Assembly: GCA_017643025.1 (NCBI GenBank)
Contig: JAEPOG010000004.1
Span: forward strand, 248,001-312,000
From: Rhizobiaceae bacterium
Lineage (GTDB): Bacteria; Pseudomonadota; Alphaproteobacteria; Rhizobiales; Rhizobiaceae
Length of the DNA: 64,000 nt
Direction of reading: 5' to 3'
Below the pieces are notes generated by a model. That model worked only from the letters and a program-made list of their open reading frames with translations, was not told the DNA's origin and searched no databases. Below are positions 33,622-42,453 of the stretch, in pieces (positions within the stretch are counted from its first letter, which is position 1; each line of letters opens with the position of its first letter). A program made the position numbers and the translations under genes.

Positions 33622-34902
33622 ATGCTGATCGTCGCCATCGCCTTCGTGGTCCTGATGCTCATGGGCATGCCGGTGGCTTTCGCCATCGCGATCTCCGGCG
33701 CGCTGTTCTTCGTCCAGCACCCGGAACTGCCCTTCACGATCCCGATCCAGGTCACCGTCTCGCAGACGCAAAACTTCGCGCTGCTGGCGGTGCCGTTGTT
33801 CATCCTCGCCGGCAATTTCATGAACCGGTCCGGCATCACCGAAAAGCTGCTCGAGCTCGCCTCGGTGCTTACCGGCCGCATGAAGGGCGGTCTCGCGCAG
33901 GTCTCCATCGCGCTGTCGGCGCTGATGGGCGGCGTATCCGGCTCGGCCATCGCCGACGCCGCCATGCAGTCGCGCATGCTGGGCGACGAGATGGTGAAGC
34001 GCGGCTTCACCCGCGGCTTCGCCGCCGGAGTGCTCTCGTTCGGCGCCGTGCTCACGCCGATCATTCCGCCCGGTATCGGCATGATCATCTACGGCACCAT
34101 CGGCCAGGTCTCAATCGGCAGGTTGTTCGCGGCGGGCTTCCTGCCCGCATTCCTGCTGTGGGCCGCGTTGACGGCCTCGGTCTACCTGACGGCGCGACGC
34201 CGCGGCTACCAGCCCGAACGCCAGACGCGCCCGACGGCCAGCGAGGTTGGCGGCGCGCTGAGCGCCGGCATATGGGCGCTGCTCTTCCCCATCTTCCTGC
34301 TGCTCGGCTTGCGCATGGGCGTCTTCACGCCGTCGGAGATCGGCTCCTTCGCCGTTGTCTACGCAGTCGTTATCGGTGTGGTCATCTATCGAAAGCTGAA
34401 GAGCCGGAGCTTCCTCGAAGCGATGGAAGGAAGCCTCGCGGACGTGGGGTCCGTGATGTTCCTGATCGCCCTGTCGGCGATCTTCAGCTACGGCATCGTG
34501 CTGGAGCGCATACCTGAGGTCGTGTCCGGCTGGATTCTGGGCGCGACCGACAATCTCTACGGCGTGATGGTGCTGGTTGCGCTATTCATCCTGGCGATCG
34601 GCTTCTTCATCGACGCCACCGTGCTCATCATCATGCTGACGCCGATCTTCCTGCCGCTGGTCAAGCAGCTCGGCGGCGATCCCGTGCATTTCGGCATCGT
34701 CTTCATTATCGCTGCGACAATCGGCAACTTCACGCCGCCCGTTGGGGCGGCGATGTATGCGGTCTGCTCGATCCTGAAATGCCCGATAGGCGAGTACACG
34801 CGGGAGTCGATCCCGCTCTTCGTGGCGGTCGGGCTGGTGACGCTGCTGCTGATCTTCATGCCGCAAGTCGTGCTGTTCGTGCCCAACCTGATCTTCGGTT
34901 AG
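33622..34902 (+). CDS. dctM: TRAP transporter large permease (DctM family)
   Basis: A 426-residue polytopic membrane protein, about 12 hydrophobic segments. DctM signatures: ALLAVPLFILAGNFMNRSGI, GGVSGSAIADAAMQSRMLG, LTPIIPPGIGMIIYG and the C-terminal PPVGAAMYAVCSI. Length is typical. It is the ion-coupled transport channel of the DctPQM importer and ends the plus-strand operon, facing the convergent TauD-like gene across a hairpin. Confidence 0.93.
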   Translation: MLIVAIAFVVLMLMGMPVAFAIAISGALFFVQHPELPFTIPIQVTVSQTQNFALLAVPLFILAGNFMNRSGITEKLLELASVLTGRMKGGLAQVSIALSALMGGVSGSAIADAAMQSRMLGDEMVKRGFTRGFAAGVLSFGAVLTPIIPPGIGMIIYGTIGQVSIGRLFAAGFLPAFLLWAALTASVYLTARRRGYQPERQTRPTASEVGGALSAGIWALLFPIFLLLGLRMGVFTPSEIGSFAVVYAVVIGVVIYRKLKSRSFLEAMEGSLADVGSVMFLIALSAIFSYGIVLERIPEVVSGWILGATDNLYGVMVLVALFILAIGFFIDATVLIIMLTPIFLPLVKQLGGDPVHFGIVFIIAATIGNFTPPVGAAMYAVCSILKCPIGEYTRESIPLFVAVGLVTLLLIFMPQVVLFVPNLIFG

Positions 34903-34906
34903 GGAG

Positions 34907-34927
34907 GGAGCGGCGCGAGGCCGCTCC
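34907..34927. terminator. Hairpin between convergent dctM and dioxygenase genes
   Basis: An 8-base perfect stem (GGAGCGGC / GCCGCTCC) with a 5-base loop lies five bases after the dctM stop. No run of T follows on either strand, so it is a weak or factor-assisted terminator at best, positioned to serve both convergent transcripts. Confidence 0.45.
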
Positions 34928-34940
34928 GCCAAGTCCTGTT

Positions 34941-35813
34941 CTAGGCCGCCGCCTGGTCCGCGTGGTCGACGTCAAGCGTCGTGGCGCGGCGCAATTCGCG
35001 CGGCTGGTTAAGATCGAAGCGCCGCCCGCGATGCAGCGTGCAGCGGTTGTCCCAGATGACGAGGTCGTTCGGCCGCCATTTGTGCTTGTAGACGAACTCG
35101 CGCTGCGTGGCGTGCTCCAGCAGGTCCATCAAAAGCATGCGGCCTTCGGCGATGGTCCATCCCTCGATGGCGCGCGTGTGAACGCCGATGAAGAGATGCT
35201 TGCGGCCGGAACCGGCATGCGTGCGCACCAGCGGCCACAGCACCGGCGGCAGCATATTGCGCTGTTCTTCGTCGTACTCCGTGTCGCCCAGCAGGAAGCG
35301 CGAGTGGAGCGCATAGTGTTCGGCTTGCAGCCCTTCGATCTCGCGCTTGGTCTCCTCGGGCAGCGCATCGTAGGCCGACCGCAAATCGGCATATTCGGTG
35401 TCGCCGCCGCTTCCCGGCACTCGCACCGCCGCCAGCATCGAATAACGCGCCGCCGGCTTCTGGAACGAGCTGTCGGAATGCCAGAGTTGGTTGGCGATAT
35501 TGCTGACGATCTTGCGGTCGTTGCGCCCAACCGTGCCGCCGGCATCGGCTACGTTGGAGATGTCGGCAAGCTCAGCATGCTCCATGCGGTCCGGCGCCTT
35601 CTTGAGACGCTTGAAGCCGAAATCGAGTGGGCCGAATGATTTTGCCAGTTCCACCTGCTGCGTTTGTGTCAGCGGCTGATCGCGGAAGACGAGCACGGCG
35701 TATTCGTTCATCGCCTCGTTGATCGCCTCGACATCGTCAGCGGCGAGCGGCTTGCTTAGGTCGATGCCGGACGCCTCGCCCGCGAAGAGTGGGTGGATTT
35801 GTTTGACCTTCAT
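34941..35813 (-). CDS. TauD/TfdA-family 2-oxoglutarate-dependent dioxygenase
   Basis: A 290-residue non-heme Fe(II) dioxygenase. Metal ligands His112 and Asp114 (LWHSDSSF) and His261 (CTLHRGR) are present, with Arg276 a likely 2-oxoglutarate anchor. The opening KQIHPLFAGEASGIDLSKPL and FGPLDFGFKRL resemble 2,4-D dioxygenase (TfdA)-like members rather than taurine dioxygenase. ATG 35813 follows GGAGG by five bases; the frame extends upstream without a sound start. Located at the end of the minus-strand operon with the TAXI-TRAP importer, aconitase X and FAD enzyme, it probably hydroxylates or cleaves the imported acid. Confidence 0.88.
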   Translation of the reverse strand: MKVKQIHPLFAGEASGIDLSKPLAADDVEAINEAMNEYAVLVFRDQPLTQTQQVELAKSFGPLDFGFKRLKKAPDRMEHAELADISNVADAGGTVGRNDRKIVSNIANQLWHSDSSFQKPAARYSMLAAVRVPGSGGDTEYADLRSAYDALPEETKREIEGLQAEHYALHSRFLLGDTEYDEEQRNMLPPVLWPLVRTHAGSGRKHLFIGVHTRAIEGWTIAEGRMLLMDLLEHATQREFVYKHKWRPNDLVIWDNRCTLHRGRRFDLNQPRELRRATTLDVDHADQAAA

Positions 35814-35841
35814 GAAAACCTCCGTTTGTTCAGGTCCGCCG

Positions 35842-37845
35842 CTACGATTCCGATGGTTGAAGAGTTGCGTCAGCCTTGGCCGGCGCCGGGCCGTCCTCGG
35901 CCGCGTCCGGTGTCCAGGCGACGCCGCGCATGAGAAGCAAGGTTCCTGTGACTGCGATGCCAACGGCAGTGCTGATCCATTCGGGGAAGCCGATCAGCAA
36001 ACCGGCCGCGAAAAGCAGCAGCCGCGCCCAGTTGGCGAGCCTGCCGACATACATCAGCCGCCCTTCCGACGCGCCGGCGATCACGATGACCGCGAGTACG
36101 TTCAGCGTTGCCCAGATGACGGTCAGGTGGATCGGCCCCTGCAAGATGAGCGCAGGTTCGAACAGGAAGAAGAACGGGATGAAGTAGAGAACGATGCCAA
36201 GACGAGCGGCATGCACGCTAGTCCAGATCGGGTCGGAACCGCTGATGCGCGAGGCGAGGAACGCGGCCAGCGCCACCGGAGGCGTGATCGCGGCCAACGT
36301 CGCGTAGTAGGCGATGAACATATGCACGGCGAGCGTGTTCAGACCGGCGATCTGCTCGAGCGCCGGCGCCAGCGTGAGCGCCAGCATGAGATAGGCGGCG
36401 ACGATCATGCCGAGCATGCCGAATACCATGCAAACGGCCACGCCGATCGCCAGCACCGGCACGACGCTATCGCCGCCCATGCGCACGAGTTCGTTGGCGA
36501 TCACCGGCGCGACGCCCGTTGCCATCAAGCCGCCGAGGATGAAGCTCGTCGGCATGAGCAGGCCGATGGTCTGGCTGAGCATCTTGCCGATCTCGTTGAC
36601 GATGCCGGGGATGCGCGCTGGCGTGATGCGCAGGTCTTTCCGGAAGAAGGTCAGCACGACAAGGATGCCCGACGCGTAGAACGGCGTGAGCCGTTCCCAG
36701 CGCATGAAGACGAGGCCCCAGACCAGGAAAGCCAGCACGACGAGGAACGGCCAGCCCTCGATCAGGGTGCGGCGCACGGATGGCAGGTCGGCCTTGGCGA
36801 GACCCTTGAGGCCATGCTTCGCGGCGTAGCCGTCGACATGGCAGTAGAGCCCGAAATAGTAGAGCACGCTCGGAATGATGGCGGCCAGAACGATGACGCC
36901 ATATTCGGTGTTGGTGAAGTCTGCCATGATGAAGGCGACCGCGCCCATGACCGGCGGCATCAGCATGCCGCCTGTCGATGCGCAGGCCTCCAGCGCACCG
37001 GCATAATGGGCCGGGAAGCCCGAGCGCTTCATCGCCGGGATGGTGACCGAGCCAGTGCCGACCACGTTGGAGAAGATGCTGCCCGACAGGCTGCCGAAGA
37101 AACCCGACGCCACGACCGAAACCTTGGCCGGGCCGCCGCGTGCGCGCCCCATAAGCGCAAGGGCGAGATTGAGGAAGAAGTCGGCAGCGCCTGTCGCCAC
37201 CATCAGCGCGGCAAGGATGAGGAAGCCGATGATGGTCTCGCCGACCACGCGGGTGACCACGCCGAGCATGGCGTCGCCGGAGAAGATGTTGAAGGCGATC
37301 GTGCGCGCCAGCGTCGTCGGCGGCCCCCAGAAAATGCCCGGCATGTAGTAGGCATAGACGGGATAGAGCGACAGCGCGGCGACGATGACCAGGAAAATCC
37401 AGCCGCCCGCCCGGCGCGCCGCGTCCAAGATCAGTACGTAGAGGCCGACCGCGACCACGAGCTGCCAGGTGTGGGCGACCGGCACCCATGTCTGGAACAC
37501 GAGCGAGCGCCCCATATAGGCCATGAATAGCGTCAGGCCGCAGATGGCGATTGCCGGAATGTAGCTGGCGAGAGTGACCCGGCGTTCGCCCTTGTAGGCC
37601 GGCAGCAGCAGGTAGACCCATGGCAAATAGAGCGCCATGAGCAGGAAATAGTAGCTGACGTCGAGCAGCGGGACGATGGCGAAGATGTAGACCACCGCCA
37701 GCACGACGCCGGCCGCCGACATGGCCTGCAGCAGCAGGCGCACCGGGAGCGGCATGCTCTGCCACCGCTCGGCGGTGCGGTCTCGCATCGCGTCGGGGAT
37801 CTCGGCCTGCCCGAGTGCCTGAGCCTTGTCGCTGTCGGACTGCAT
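35842..37845 (-). CDS. TRAP transporter fused permease (DctQM fusion, TAXI type)
   Basis: A 667-residue fused small/large TRAP permease with some 16-18 hydrophobic segments. The N-terminal part has the DctQ-like helices; from about 170 the DctM part begins, with GVVTRVVGETIIGFLILAALM, SGSIFSNVVGTGSVTIPAMKR, ASTGGMLMPPVMGAVAFIMAD and ITPPVALAAFLASRI. Such fusions pair with TAXI-family binding proteins, as here. Separated from the TAXI gene by 107 bases that include a hairpin. Confidence 0.92.
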   Translation of the reverse strand: MQSDSDKAQALGQAEIPDAMRDRTAERWQSMPLPVRLLLQAMSAAGVVLAVVYIFAIVPLLDVSYYFLLMALYLPWVYLLLPAYKGERRVTLASYIPAIAICGLTLFMAYMGRSLVFQTWVPVAHTWQLVVAVGLYVLILDAARRAGGWIFLVIVAALSLYPVYAYYMPGIFWGPPTTLARTIAFNIFSGDAMLGVVTRVVGETIIGFLILAALMVATGAADFFLNLALALMGRARGGPAKVSVVASGFFGSLSGSIFSNVVGTGSVTIPAMKRSGFPAHYAGALEACASTGGMLMPPVMGAVAFIMADFTNTEYGVIVLAAIIPSVLYYFGLYCHVDGYAAKHGLKGLAKADLPSVRRTLIEGWPFLVVLAFLVWGLVFMRWERLTPFYASGILVVLTFFRKDLRITPARIPGIVNEIGKMLSQTIGLLMPTSFILGGLMATGVAPVIANELVRMGGDSVVPVLAIGVAVCMVFGMLGMIVAAYLMLALTLAPALEQIAGLNTLAVHMFIAYYATLAAITPPVALAAFLASRISGSDPIWTSVHAARLGIVLYFIPFFFLFEPALILQGPIHLTVIWATLNVLAVIVIAGASEGRLMYVGRLANWARLLLFAAGLLIGFPEWISTAVGIAVTGTLLLMRGVAWTPDAAEDGPAPAKADATLQPSES

Positions 37846-37910
37846 TGCGGTTGTCTCTAGGGCCGCGCGTCAATCTCCGGGCGGCCGGCGGAGCCTAATC
37901 GAGTTGCGGC

Positions 37911-37941
37911 TGGGGCGCCGGCGCATCGGCCAAGCGCCCCA
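37911..37941 (-). terminator. Intercistronic hairpin after TAXI gene
   Basis: Perfect 8-base arms (TGGGGCGC / GCGCCCCA) with a 15-base loop lie between the TAXI binding-protein stop and the permease start. There is no T-run, so it more likely stabilises the upstream mRNA end or attenuates than terminates. Similar hairpins follow the binding-protein genes at 3436-3467 and 55115-55142. Confidence 0.4.
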
Positions 37942-37952
37942 ACCTGCTTTCG

Positions 37953-39158
37953 TCAGTCGAGAGCCAGAACGGCTTCGCCGTAATTTGCCGGCAAGCCATT
38001 CTCGGCCCGGTATGCGGTCCAGAACTCGGCCCATTCCGCATTGCCGGCCTCGATGGCGATACCCTTGGCTTCCGCGGCGGCGATTGCGGCCTGGTATCCT
38101 GCCTCCTGCTTCTGGGCCATTTCGACCAGCTGGTCCTGGCGCGCCTGGTGTTCCGGCTTCCACAGACCCTTCTCGTCAAGATAGCGGATCGCGCCTTCAT
38201 GAAGCGGCTGCAGCGCGCCCAGATCGAGGAACGCCACCAGATTGGCGATGCTCATCATGTGCGCGTGCTGGAAGTCGTCCTTGTAGGCGTCGTGGTTCTC
38301 GTCCATCCACTTGAGCAGCTGGTAGACGAATTCCGGATCCTCGTCGGCCCGCACATGGTTGGCCTGATAGGCGTGGTCCATATAGACGCCCTTGGCAGTC
38401 GTGACGCCGGCTTCCGCTTCCTGCGGCAGGTAGCCGGGTTGGAACGCACGGTAGCGCGCGAAGGCTTCCGGATCCTCTTCGCGCTTCGGCAGCGGCAGCC
38501 AGCGGATCGAGTGGGGGCCTGCCTCGGCCTCGTAGCTCGGGCCCGACAGCGGCGAGGTGAAGGTTACGTCGGCGCGCCCTTCCGGAATCACGGCTGTGTT
38601 GGCGCCGTAATTGCCGACCTCGACCAGCGTGGCATCGTCGCGCGTCATGCCATTGTAGGCGAGCATGGCGTCGATACCCGACATCAGGAAGGACGAGCTC
38701 GGCGAGAACGAGATGCGCGTCTCCGGCGTGATGTCGGTGAACTTCTGCAGGCTGGAATCGCCGCGCACCATGTAGCCCCAGCCGGTCACCGCGTTCATGT
38801 TGATCATGCGCGTGTCGGTCGGGCCGGCATCCTTGGTAGCGTAGCCATCCTTGGCGTCCATCTGGTCGAAATAGTCCGACGCCTGCACGAGCGACAAGCG
38901 CCCCTCGCCGGTGTTGAGCCATGCCGCGCGGGCAAAGCCGTTGGGCGCCGGCAGCACGCGAGCCCGCCCGCCCGAGATGGCGGAGAACTCGGACGTCCAA
39001 GCGACGGCAAGCGAGTGGTTCGACGTGCCGACGATGGGCGTGACGACGTTGAAATAGTCAGGCCACTGGTAGTCCTGGGCCGACGCCGACGTTTGCGGGC
39101 CGAACGCCATCGCCGCTCCGGCCAATGCACCCAGGATCGACTTTCTCAGATCTAACAT
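37953..39158 (-). CDS. TAXI-family TRAP transporter substrate-binding protein
   Basis: A 401-residue periplasmic protein. A signal peptide runs to about ASAQD (residue 29). TAXI-type blocks: VVTPIVGTSNHSLAVAWTSEF, INMNAVTGWGYMVRGDSS, ISFSPSSSFLMSG and the ANTAVIPEGRADVTFT region. It is longer than many TAXI proteins (about 320-340), with extra C-terminal helices containing HEGAIRYLDEKGLWKPEH. It sits between aconitase X and the fused permease, so the imported compound is probably the pathway substrate. Confidence 0.87.
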   Translation of the reverse strand: MLDLRKSILGALAGAAMAFGPQTSASAQDYQWPDYFNVVTPIVGTSNHSLAVAWTSEFSAISGGRARVLPAPNGFARAAWLNTGEGRLSLVQASDYFDQMDAKDGYATKDAGPTDTRMINMNAVTGWGYMVRGDSSLQKFTDITPETRISFSPSSSFLMSGIDAMLAYNGMTRDDATLVEVGNYGANTAVIPEGRADVTFTSPLSGPSYEAEAGPHSIRWLPLPKREEDPEAFARYRAFQPGYLPQEAEAGVTTAKGVYMDHAYQANHVRADEDPEFVYQLLKWMDENHDAYKDDFQHAHMMSIANLVAFLDLGALQPLHEGAIRYLDEKGLWKPEHQARQDQLVEMAQKQEAGYQAAIAAAEAKGIAIEAGNAEWAEFWTAYRAENGLPANYGEAVLALD

Positions 39159-39215
39159 TGCACTCCTCCCTTTGATGACGCGAAGCGGCGTTTCCTCCTT
39201 GCCGCTTCCCGACCG

Positions 39216-39668
39216 TTATGCGGATGTCTCCGCAATCTCCTCCTTCGGGCGGTCGGCCCGTTTGGTAACCGTCACGACGCCGGCATCGGCATCGACCTCG
39301 ACCCAGTCGCCGGTCTCGATCGCCTCGAACGGATCGCTGTCCAGATCGGTAACGGCGGGTACGCGCGTAACCACGGCGCCGAGCGCGATCTTGGTCGTCA
39401 TGCGCGTGAAGATCATCGCTGCCGGCGCCACGCCGTTGAGACGCGTCATGTGGAAATAGGCCGACCAGCCGGACGAGCCCTTGGCGCCCGGAAAGACGAG
39501 CACCTTGCCGGCGAAGGACTGGCCGACAAGCTCGTGACGGCGCTCGATAATCGAGCCGTCGCGTTCGTTGATGCCGCCCCAGCCGGAAATCGTTTCGCGC
39601 GTGACGAGCGCCTCGCCGGCCGCCTTGCCGCCGACGACCTTGCGGCCGCGGATAGTGACCGCGCTCAC
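39216..39668 (-). CDS. Aconitase X small (swivelling) subunit
   Basis: A 150-residue DUF126/AcnX-swivel protein: IRGRKVVGGKAAGEALVT at the start, ISGWGGINERDGSII, VLVFPGAKGSSGWSAYFHM and IALGAVVTRVPAVTDLD, corresponding to the mobile domain of aconitases. GTG at 39668 is the start because it overlaps the TGA of the large-subunit gene (GTGA), and the conserved N-terminus begins there. The serine in PGAKGSSGWS is likely catalytic. Together with the 424-residue large subunit it forms the heterodimeric dehydratase. Confidence 0.9.
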   Translation of the reverse strand: MSAVTIRGRKVVGGKAAGEALVTRETISGWGGINERDGSIIERRHELVGQSFAGKVLVFPGAKGSSGWSAYFHMTRLNGVAPAAMIFTRMTTKIALGAVVTRVPAVTDLDSDPFEAIETGDWVEVDADAGVVTVTKRADRPKEEIAETSA

Positions 39669-40939
39669 GAGACGCCTCCGCGCCAGGTGCCGGTGAGTGC
39701 GGCGTCGACGCAGTCGCGCACCGAGCCGAACCAGCCCTGAACCTTGGCGATCGCCGGCAGGTAGTGCGCCTGCTTGGCGGAATCGGTCGCGATAACCCGC
39801 ACACCCGGCGGCAGCCGCCGTGAAATCGCCGGGCAGGTATCGCTCATGACGACGCCGCCCGCTGCCTCGATGATCTCGCAATAGCCGTTCCGGTCCGCTA
39901 CCTGCTTCAGCGCGCGCGGCGTATGCACCCAGAGTGCGACGTCGGAGCTGATCTTCTTGCCGTCGAGCATCTCGGCAATGATCGCCATCTGCTCGAGTGA
40001 GTTGTGCGGGCAGCCGAGCATGACGAAGTCGATCTTGTCCTCGGTCGCGCTCTGCAGCTTGGCGTAGGTCTCGCGGCGCTCGGCCGGACCGTACCGGAAC
40101 CGCTGCTGCACCTTCCTCGGCCCGAACGCCTCGTCGACAGAGTCGGCTTCGGGCGTGACGCCGGGGATGTGGTACATCTCGACGCCGCCGGAGGATGCGG
40201 CTGCGGCGCCGAAATGCTTGAGCTTGATGAGGTTGGGCTGGTGGGAGACCCGGTCCAGAACCGGGATGTCTTCCTCGACGATCTCGCCGATGTAGTAGCC
40301 GAGCAGGCCCCAGTCCATCATGTCGTCGACCTCGACGTCGAGCTGGACCAGATGCATGCCGTAGCGGTTCTCGGTGAGGTGGTAGCCCCAATAGGGGATG
40401 CGGCCGGTAAGCGCAGCGGCGCCAGTGCTTTCCTTGCCCTCCACGTTGGTACGGGCTCCGAGCACCGCGTTGCAGTAGATGACCGCCGAGGACTCCATCC
40501 AGGCGCAGTGCTCGCCCTTCACCGGCACATTGCCGACCTGATAGGGCGTGCAGGTGGCGAACATGTTGACGCCGCGTCTGCCGAGGAAACGCTCGCCGGC
40601 GCGCTGTGCGCCGATCATCTCCTCGCTGGCCCCCTGAAGCTTCCAGTTGTCGTTGTCGATGCCGGTGATGAGCTGGCAGGTGTTCACCGCCATGTGCGGC
40701 ACCTCGACCACTTCGTCGCTGTCGAGATTGAGCTCGGAATAGACGTGGTCCATGCCTTTGTCGGCGATGTGCTTGACCGACGGCGACGACGCATTGAACG
40801 CGCCGGCGACGTTGTTGACCTCGACCAGCCGCTCCGCGCCCAGCGCCTCGCCGTAGCGCACGAGCAGGTCCATGGCGCGCGCCTTGGCCCGGCCATGGTC
40901 GCCGTCAAGCATCGCCTTTTCGTAGTCGGTCAGGTGCAT
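39665..40939 (-). CDS. Aconitase X large (catalytic) subunit
   Basis: A 424-residue DUF521/AcnX protein. Cysteines 130 (MFATCTPY), 310 (VMLGCPHN) and 369 (SDTCPA) are likely iron-sulfur cluster ligands as in other aconitase X enzymes; VNNVAGAFNASSPSVKH and TNVEGKESTGAAALTGR hold substrate-site residues. Some characterised bacterial heterodimers are cis-3-hydroxy-L-proline dehydratases, and archaeal ones act on mevalonate 5-phosphate. The TAXI-TRAP importer, dioxygenase and FAD enzyme nearby point to a catabolic dehydratase; the substrate is not proven. Confidence 0.9.
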   Translation of the reverse strand: MHLTDYEKAMLDGDHGRAKARAMDLLVRYGEALGAERLVEVNNVAGAFNASSPSVKHIADKGMDHVYSELNLDSDEVVEVPHMAVNTCQLITGIDNDNWKLQGASEEMIGAQRAGERFLGRRGVNMFATCTPYQVGNVPVKGEHCAWMESSAVIYCNAVLGARTNVEGKESTGAAALTGRIPYWGYHLTENRYGMHLVQLDVEVDDMMDWGLLGYYIGEIVEEDIPVLDRVSHQPNLIKLKHFGAAAASSGGVEMYHIPGVTPEADSVDEAFGPRKVQQRFRYGPAERRETYAKLQSATEDKIDFVMLGCPHNSLEQMAIIAEMLDGKKISSDVALWVHTPRALKQVADRNGYCEIIEAAGGVVMSDTCPAISRRLPPGVRVIATDSAKQAHYLPAIAKVQGWFGSVRDCVDAALTGTWRGGVS

Positions 40940-40966
40940 GTCGCGGCCATTCTCCTGTCAGCCGTA

Positions 40967-42313
40967 TCAATGTGCCGTCGTAACCGACGCCATCTCCTTC
41001 TGGTCCCAGCGGTAGTGTTTCTTCTCGACGTTGTCGGCCACGCGGCCGCGCATCTTTTCCATGTCGATCTGGTGCACGCTACCGGAGCCGGCGAGGTCGA
41101 GCGCATGGGCTGCCGCCATGCCCATCGCGATGCAGGGTCCCATCACCCGGACACTGGAAAGCGCGGCGGAATCGGCATCAATGCAGCGACCGGCGGCCAC
41201 GACGTTGTGGCATTCGGCCGGCACCAGGCTGCCGAGCGGAATGTAGTGCTCATGGTCCTCGTCGAAGACGATCCAGTGATGCCCGTCGCCATGATCGTGC
41301 AGCTCGATCGGCCAGGCGGTGCGTCCAATCGCATCGTCGAATTTCGTCTGCGACTTGATCTCGTCCACGGTCAGGTGATGGCGCCCGACGATCCAGCGCG
41401 TCTGGCGAATGCCGGGCAGGCCGAACGAACGCACGCGCGCCTTGCCGAAACCCTCGGGGAATTCCGCCTTCAGGAAATCGACGGCGCGCGACGCCTGGTC
41501 CTTACCTTCGAGCGCCTTGGCCGATGCCTCGACCGGATCGAGCGGTGTCTCGACATGCGTCATGTTCATCGCTGCGATACCGCGCCCCGGAATGGTGAAC
41601 CCCAACCCTTCGCGCCGCAGAAGCCCGTAGGCATCGCCTCGCTCCTTCATGCGCTCGCTGATCGCCTCACGCGTCGGCTGGCGCTCCTCGTCGATATTTT
41701 CGAGGACAACCATCTGCGTTCCGTAAACGCGGTGGTTAGCAGGTTCGCGGCAGGCAAATCCGGCCTGCCAGAGCAAGGCCGCGTCACCGCTCGCCTCGAC
41801 ATAGCCGTCGGCCTCGATTGTAACACCGCCATAGCGGGTCATGAAATCGGCGCTGACAATGCGGCCGCTCTCGACCTTCGTGTCGAGCAACATGGCGCCA
41901 AGCACCGGCGAAATGTCAGCAGCGAGTACGCTCTGCTCGACCCAGCGGCCGAGCGTTACCTCATCGTAGTAGACCACGGTCGTGCGCGGGCCGTGGCGGT
42001 AATGGACCGCCTGCTCCACCGATTCCAGATAGGCGAGCAGATCGTCGGCGACACCATAGGTGAACTGGTAGCCGTGCGTGCCGTTCGAGAACAGGCCGCA
42101 GAAGGTAGCGATGATGGAGTTGACCGCCTGTCCGCCCAGCGCTGGCTGGCTGTCGACCAGAATGACCTTGCGGCCGAGCTTGGCCGCCTGCAGCGCGGCG
42201 GATATGCCGGCGATGCCCGCGCCGACGACGCAGATATCGCATTTCAATCGCCGGAACTCGCCATTCCCGTTGCGGCGAACGATGACCGTCTCGGTGCTCG
42301 GTGCTGCCGGCAT
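40967..42313 (-). CDS. FAD-dependent oxidoreductase
   Basis: A 448-residue flavoprotein of the FAD-dependent oxidoreductase (PF12831-like) group. The dinucleotide motif GAGIAG is at residues 31-36, with ALGGQAVNS after the second strand, and the C-terminal FAD region has VVAAGRCIDADSAALSSVRVMGPC and IAMGMAAAHAL. ATG 42313 has GGAGGAG upstream; an earlier ATG adds 14 residues without a ribosome site. First gene of the operon, divergent from the LysR regulator. It likely oxidises a pathway intermediate; some relatives are misnamed xanthan lyases. Confidence 0.87.
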   Translation of the reverse strand: MPAAPSTETVIVRRNGNGEFRRLKCDICVVGAGIAGISAALQAAKLGRKVILVDSQPALGGQAVNSIIATFCGLFSNGTHGYQFTYGVADDLLAYLESVEQAVHYRHGPRTTVVYYDEVTLGRWVEQSVLAADISPVLGAMLLDTKVESGRIVSADFMTRYGGVTIEADGYVEASGDAALLWQAGFACREPANHRVYGTQMVVLENIDEERQPTREAISERMKERGDAYGLLRREGLGFTIPGRGIAAMNMTHVETPLDPVEASAKALEGKDQASRAVDFLKAEFPEGFGKARVRSFGLPGIRQTRWIVGRHHLTVDEIKSQTKFDDAIGRTAWPIELHDHGDGHHWIVFDEDHEHYIPLGSLVPAECHNVVAAGRCIDADSAALSSVRVMGPCIAMGMAAAHALDLAGSGSVHQIDMEKMRGRVADNVEKKHYRWDQKEMASVTTAH

Positions 42314-42418
42314 CCAACTCCTCCACCTGACGACCGCGAAAGGCGCGCCCGCCACTCCTCACTGAAAAGAATAACGACAGCCGGCTTTCTGGAAAAAGAG
42401 CCTAGTCAAGCAAGAAGC

Positions 42419-42435
42419 TTTCGCGATATGCGAAA
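42419..42435. promoter_or_regulatory. Candidate LysR binding site
   Basis: A 17-base palindrome TTTCGC-5-GCGAAA lies in the short divergent region between the FAD oxidoreductase and LysR genes, 19 bases before the LysR start. Symmetry and position fit a LysR-type autoregulatory site (T-N11-A class). Confidence 0.5.
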
Positions 42436-42453
42436 AGAGGATCAGGCGCCGAT

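Noticed and set aside
35719..37530. A 603-codon plus-strand frame opposite the fused TRAP permease
   Set aside because: Highly charged His/Asp/Arg-rich translation, mirror of membrane helices on the coding strand.
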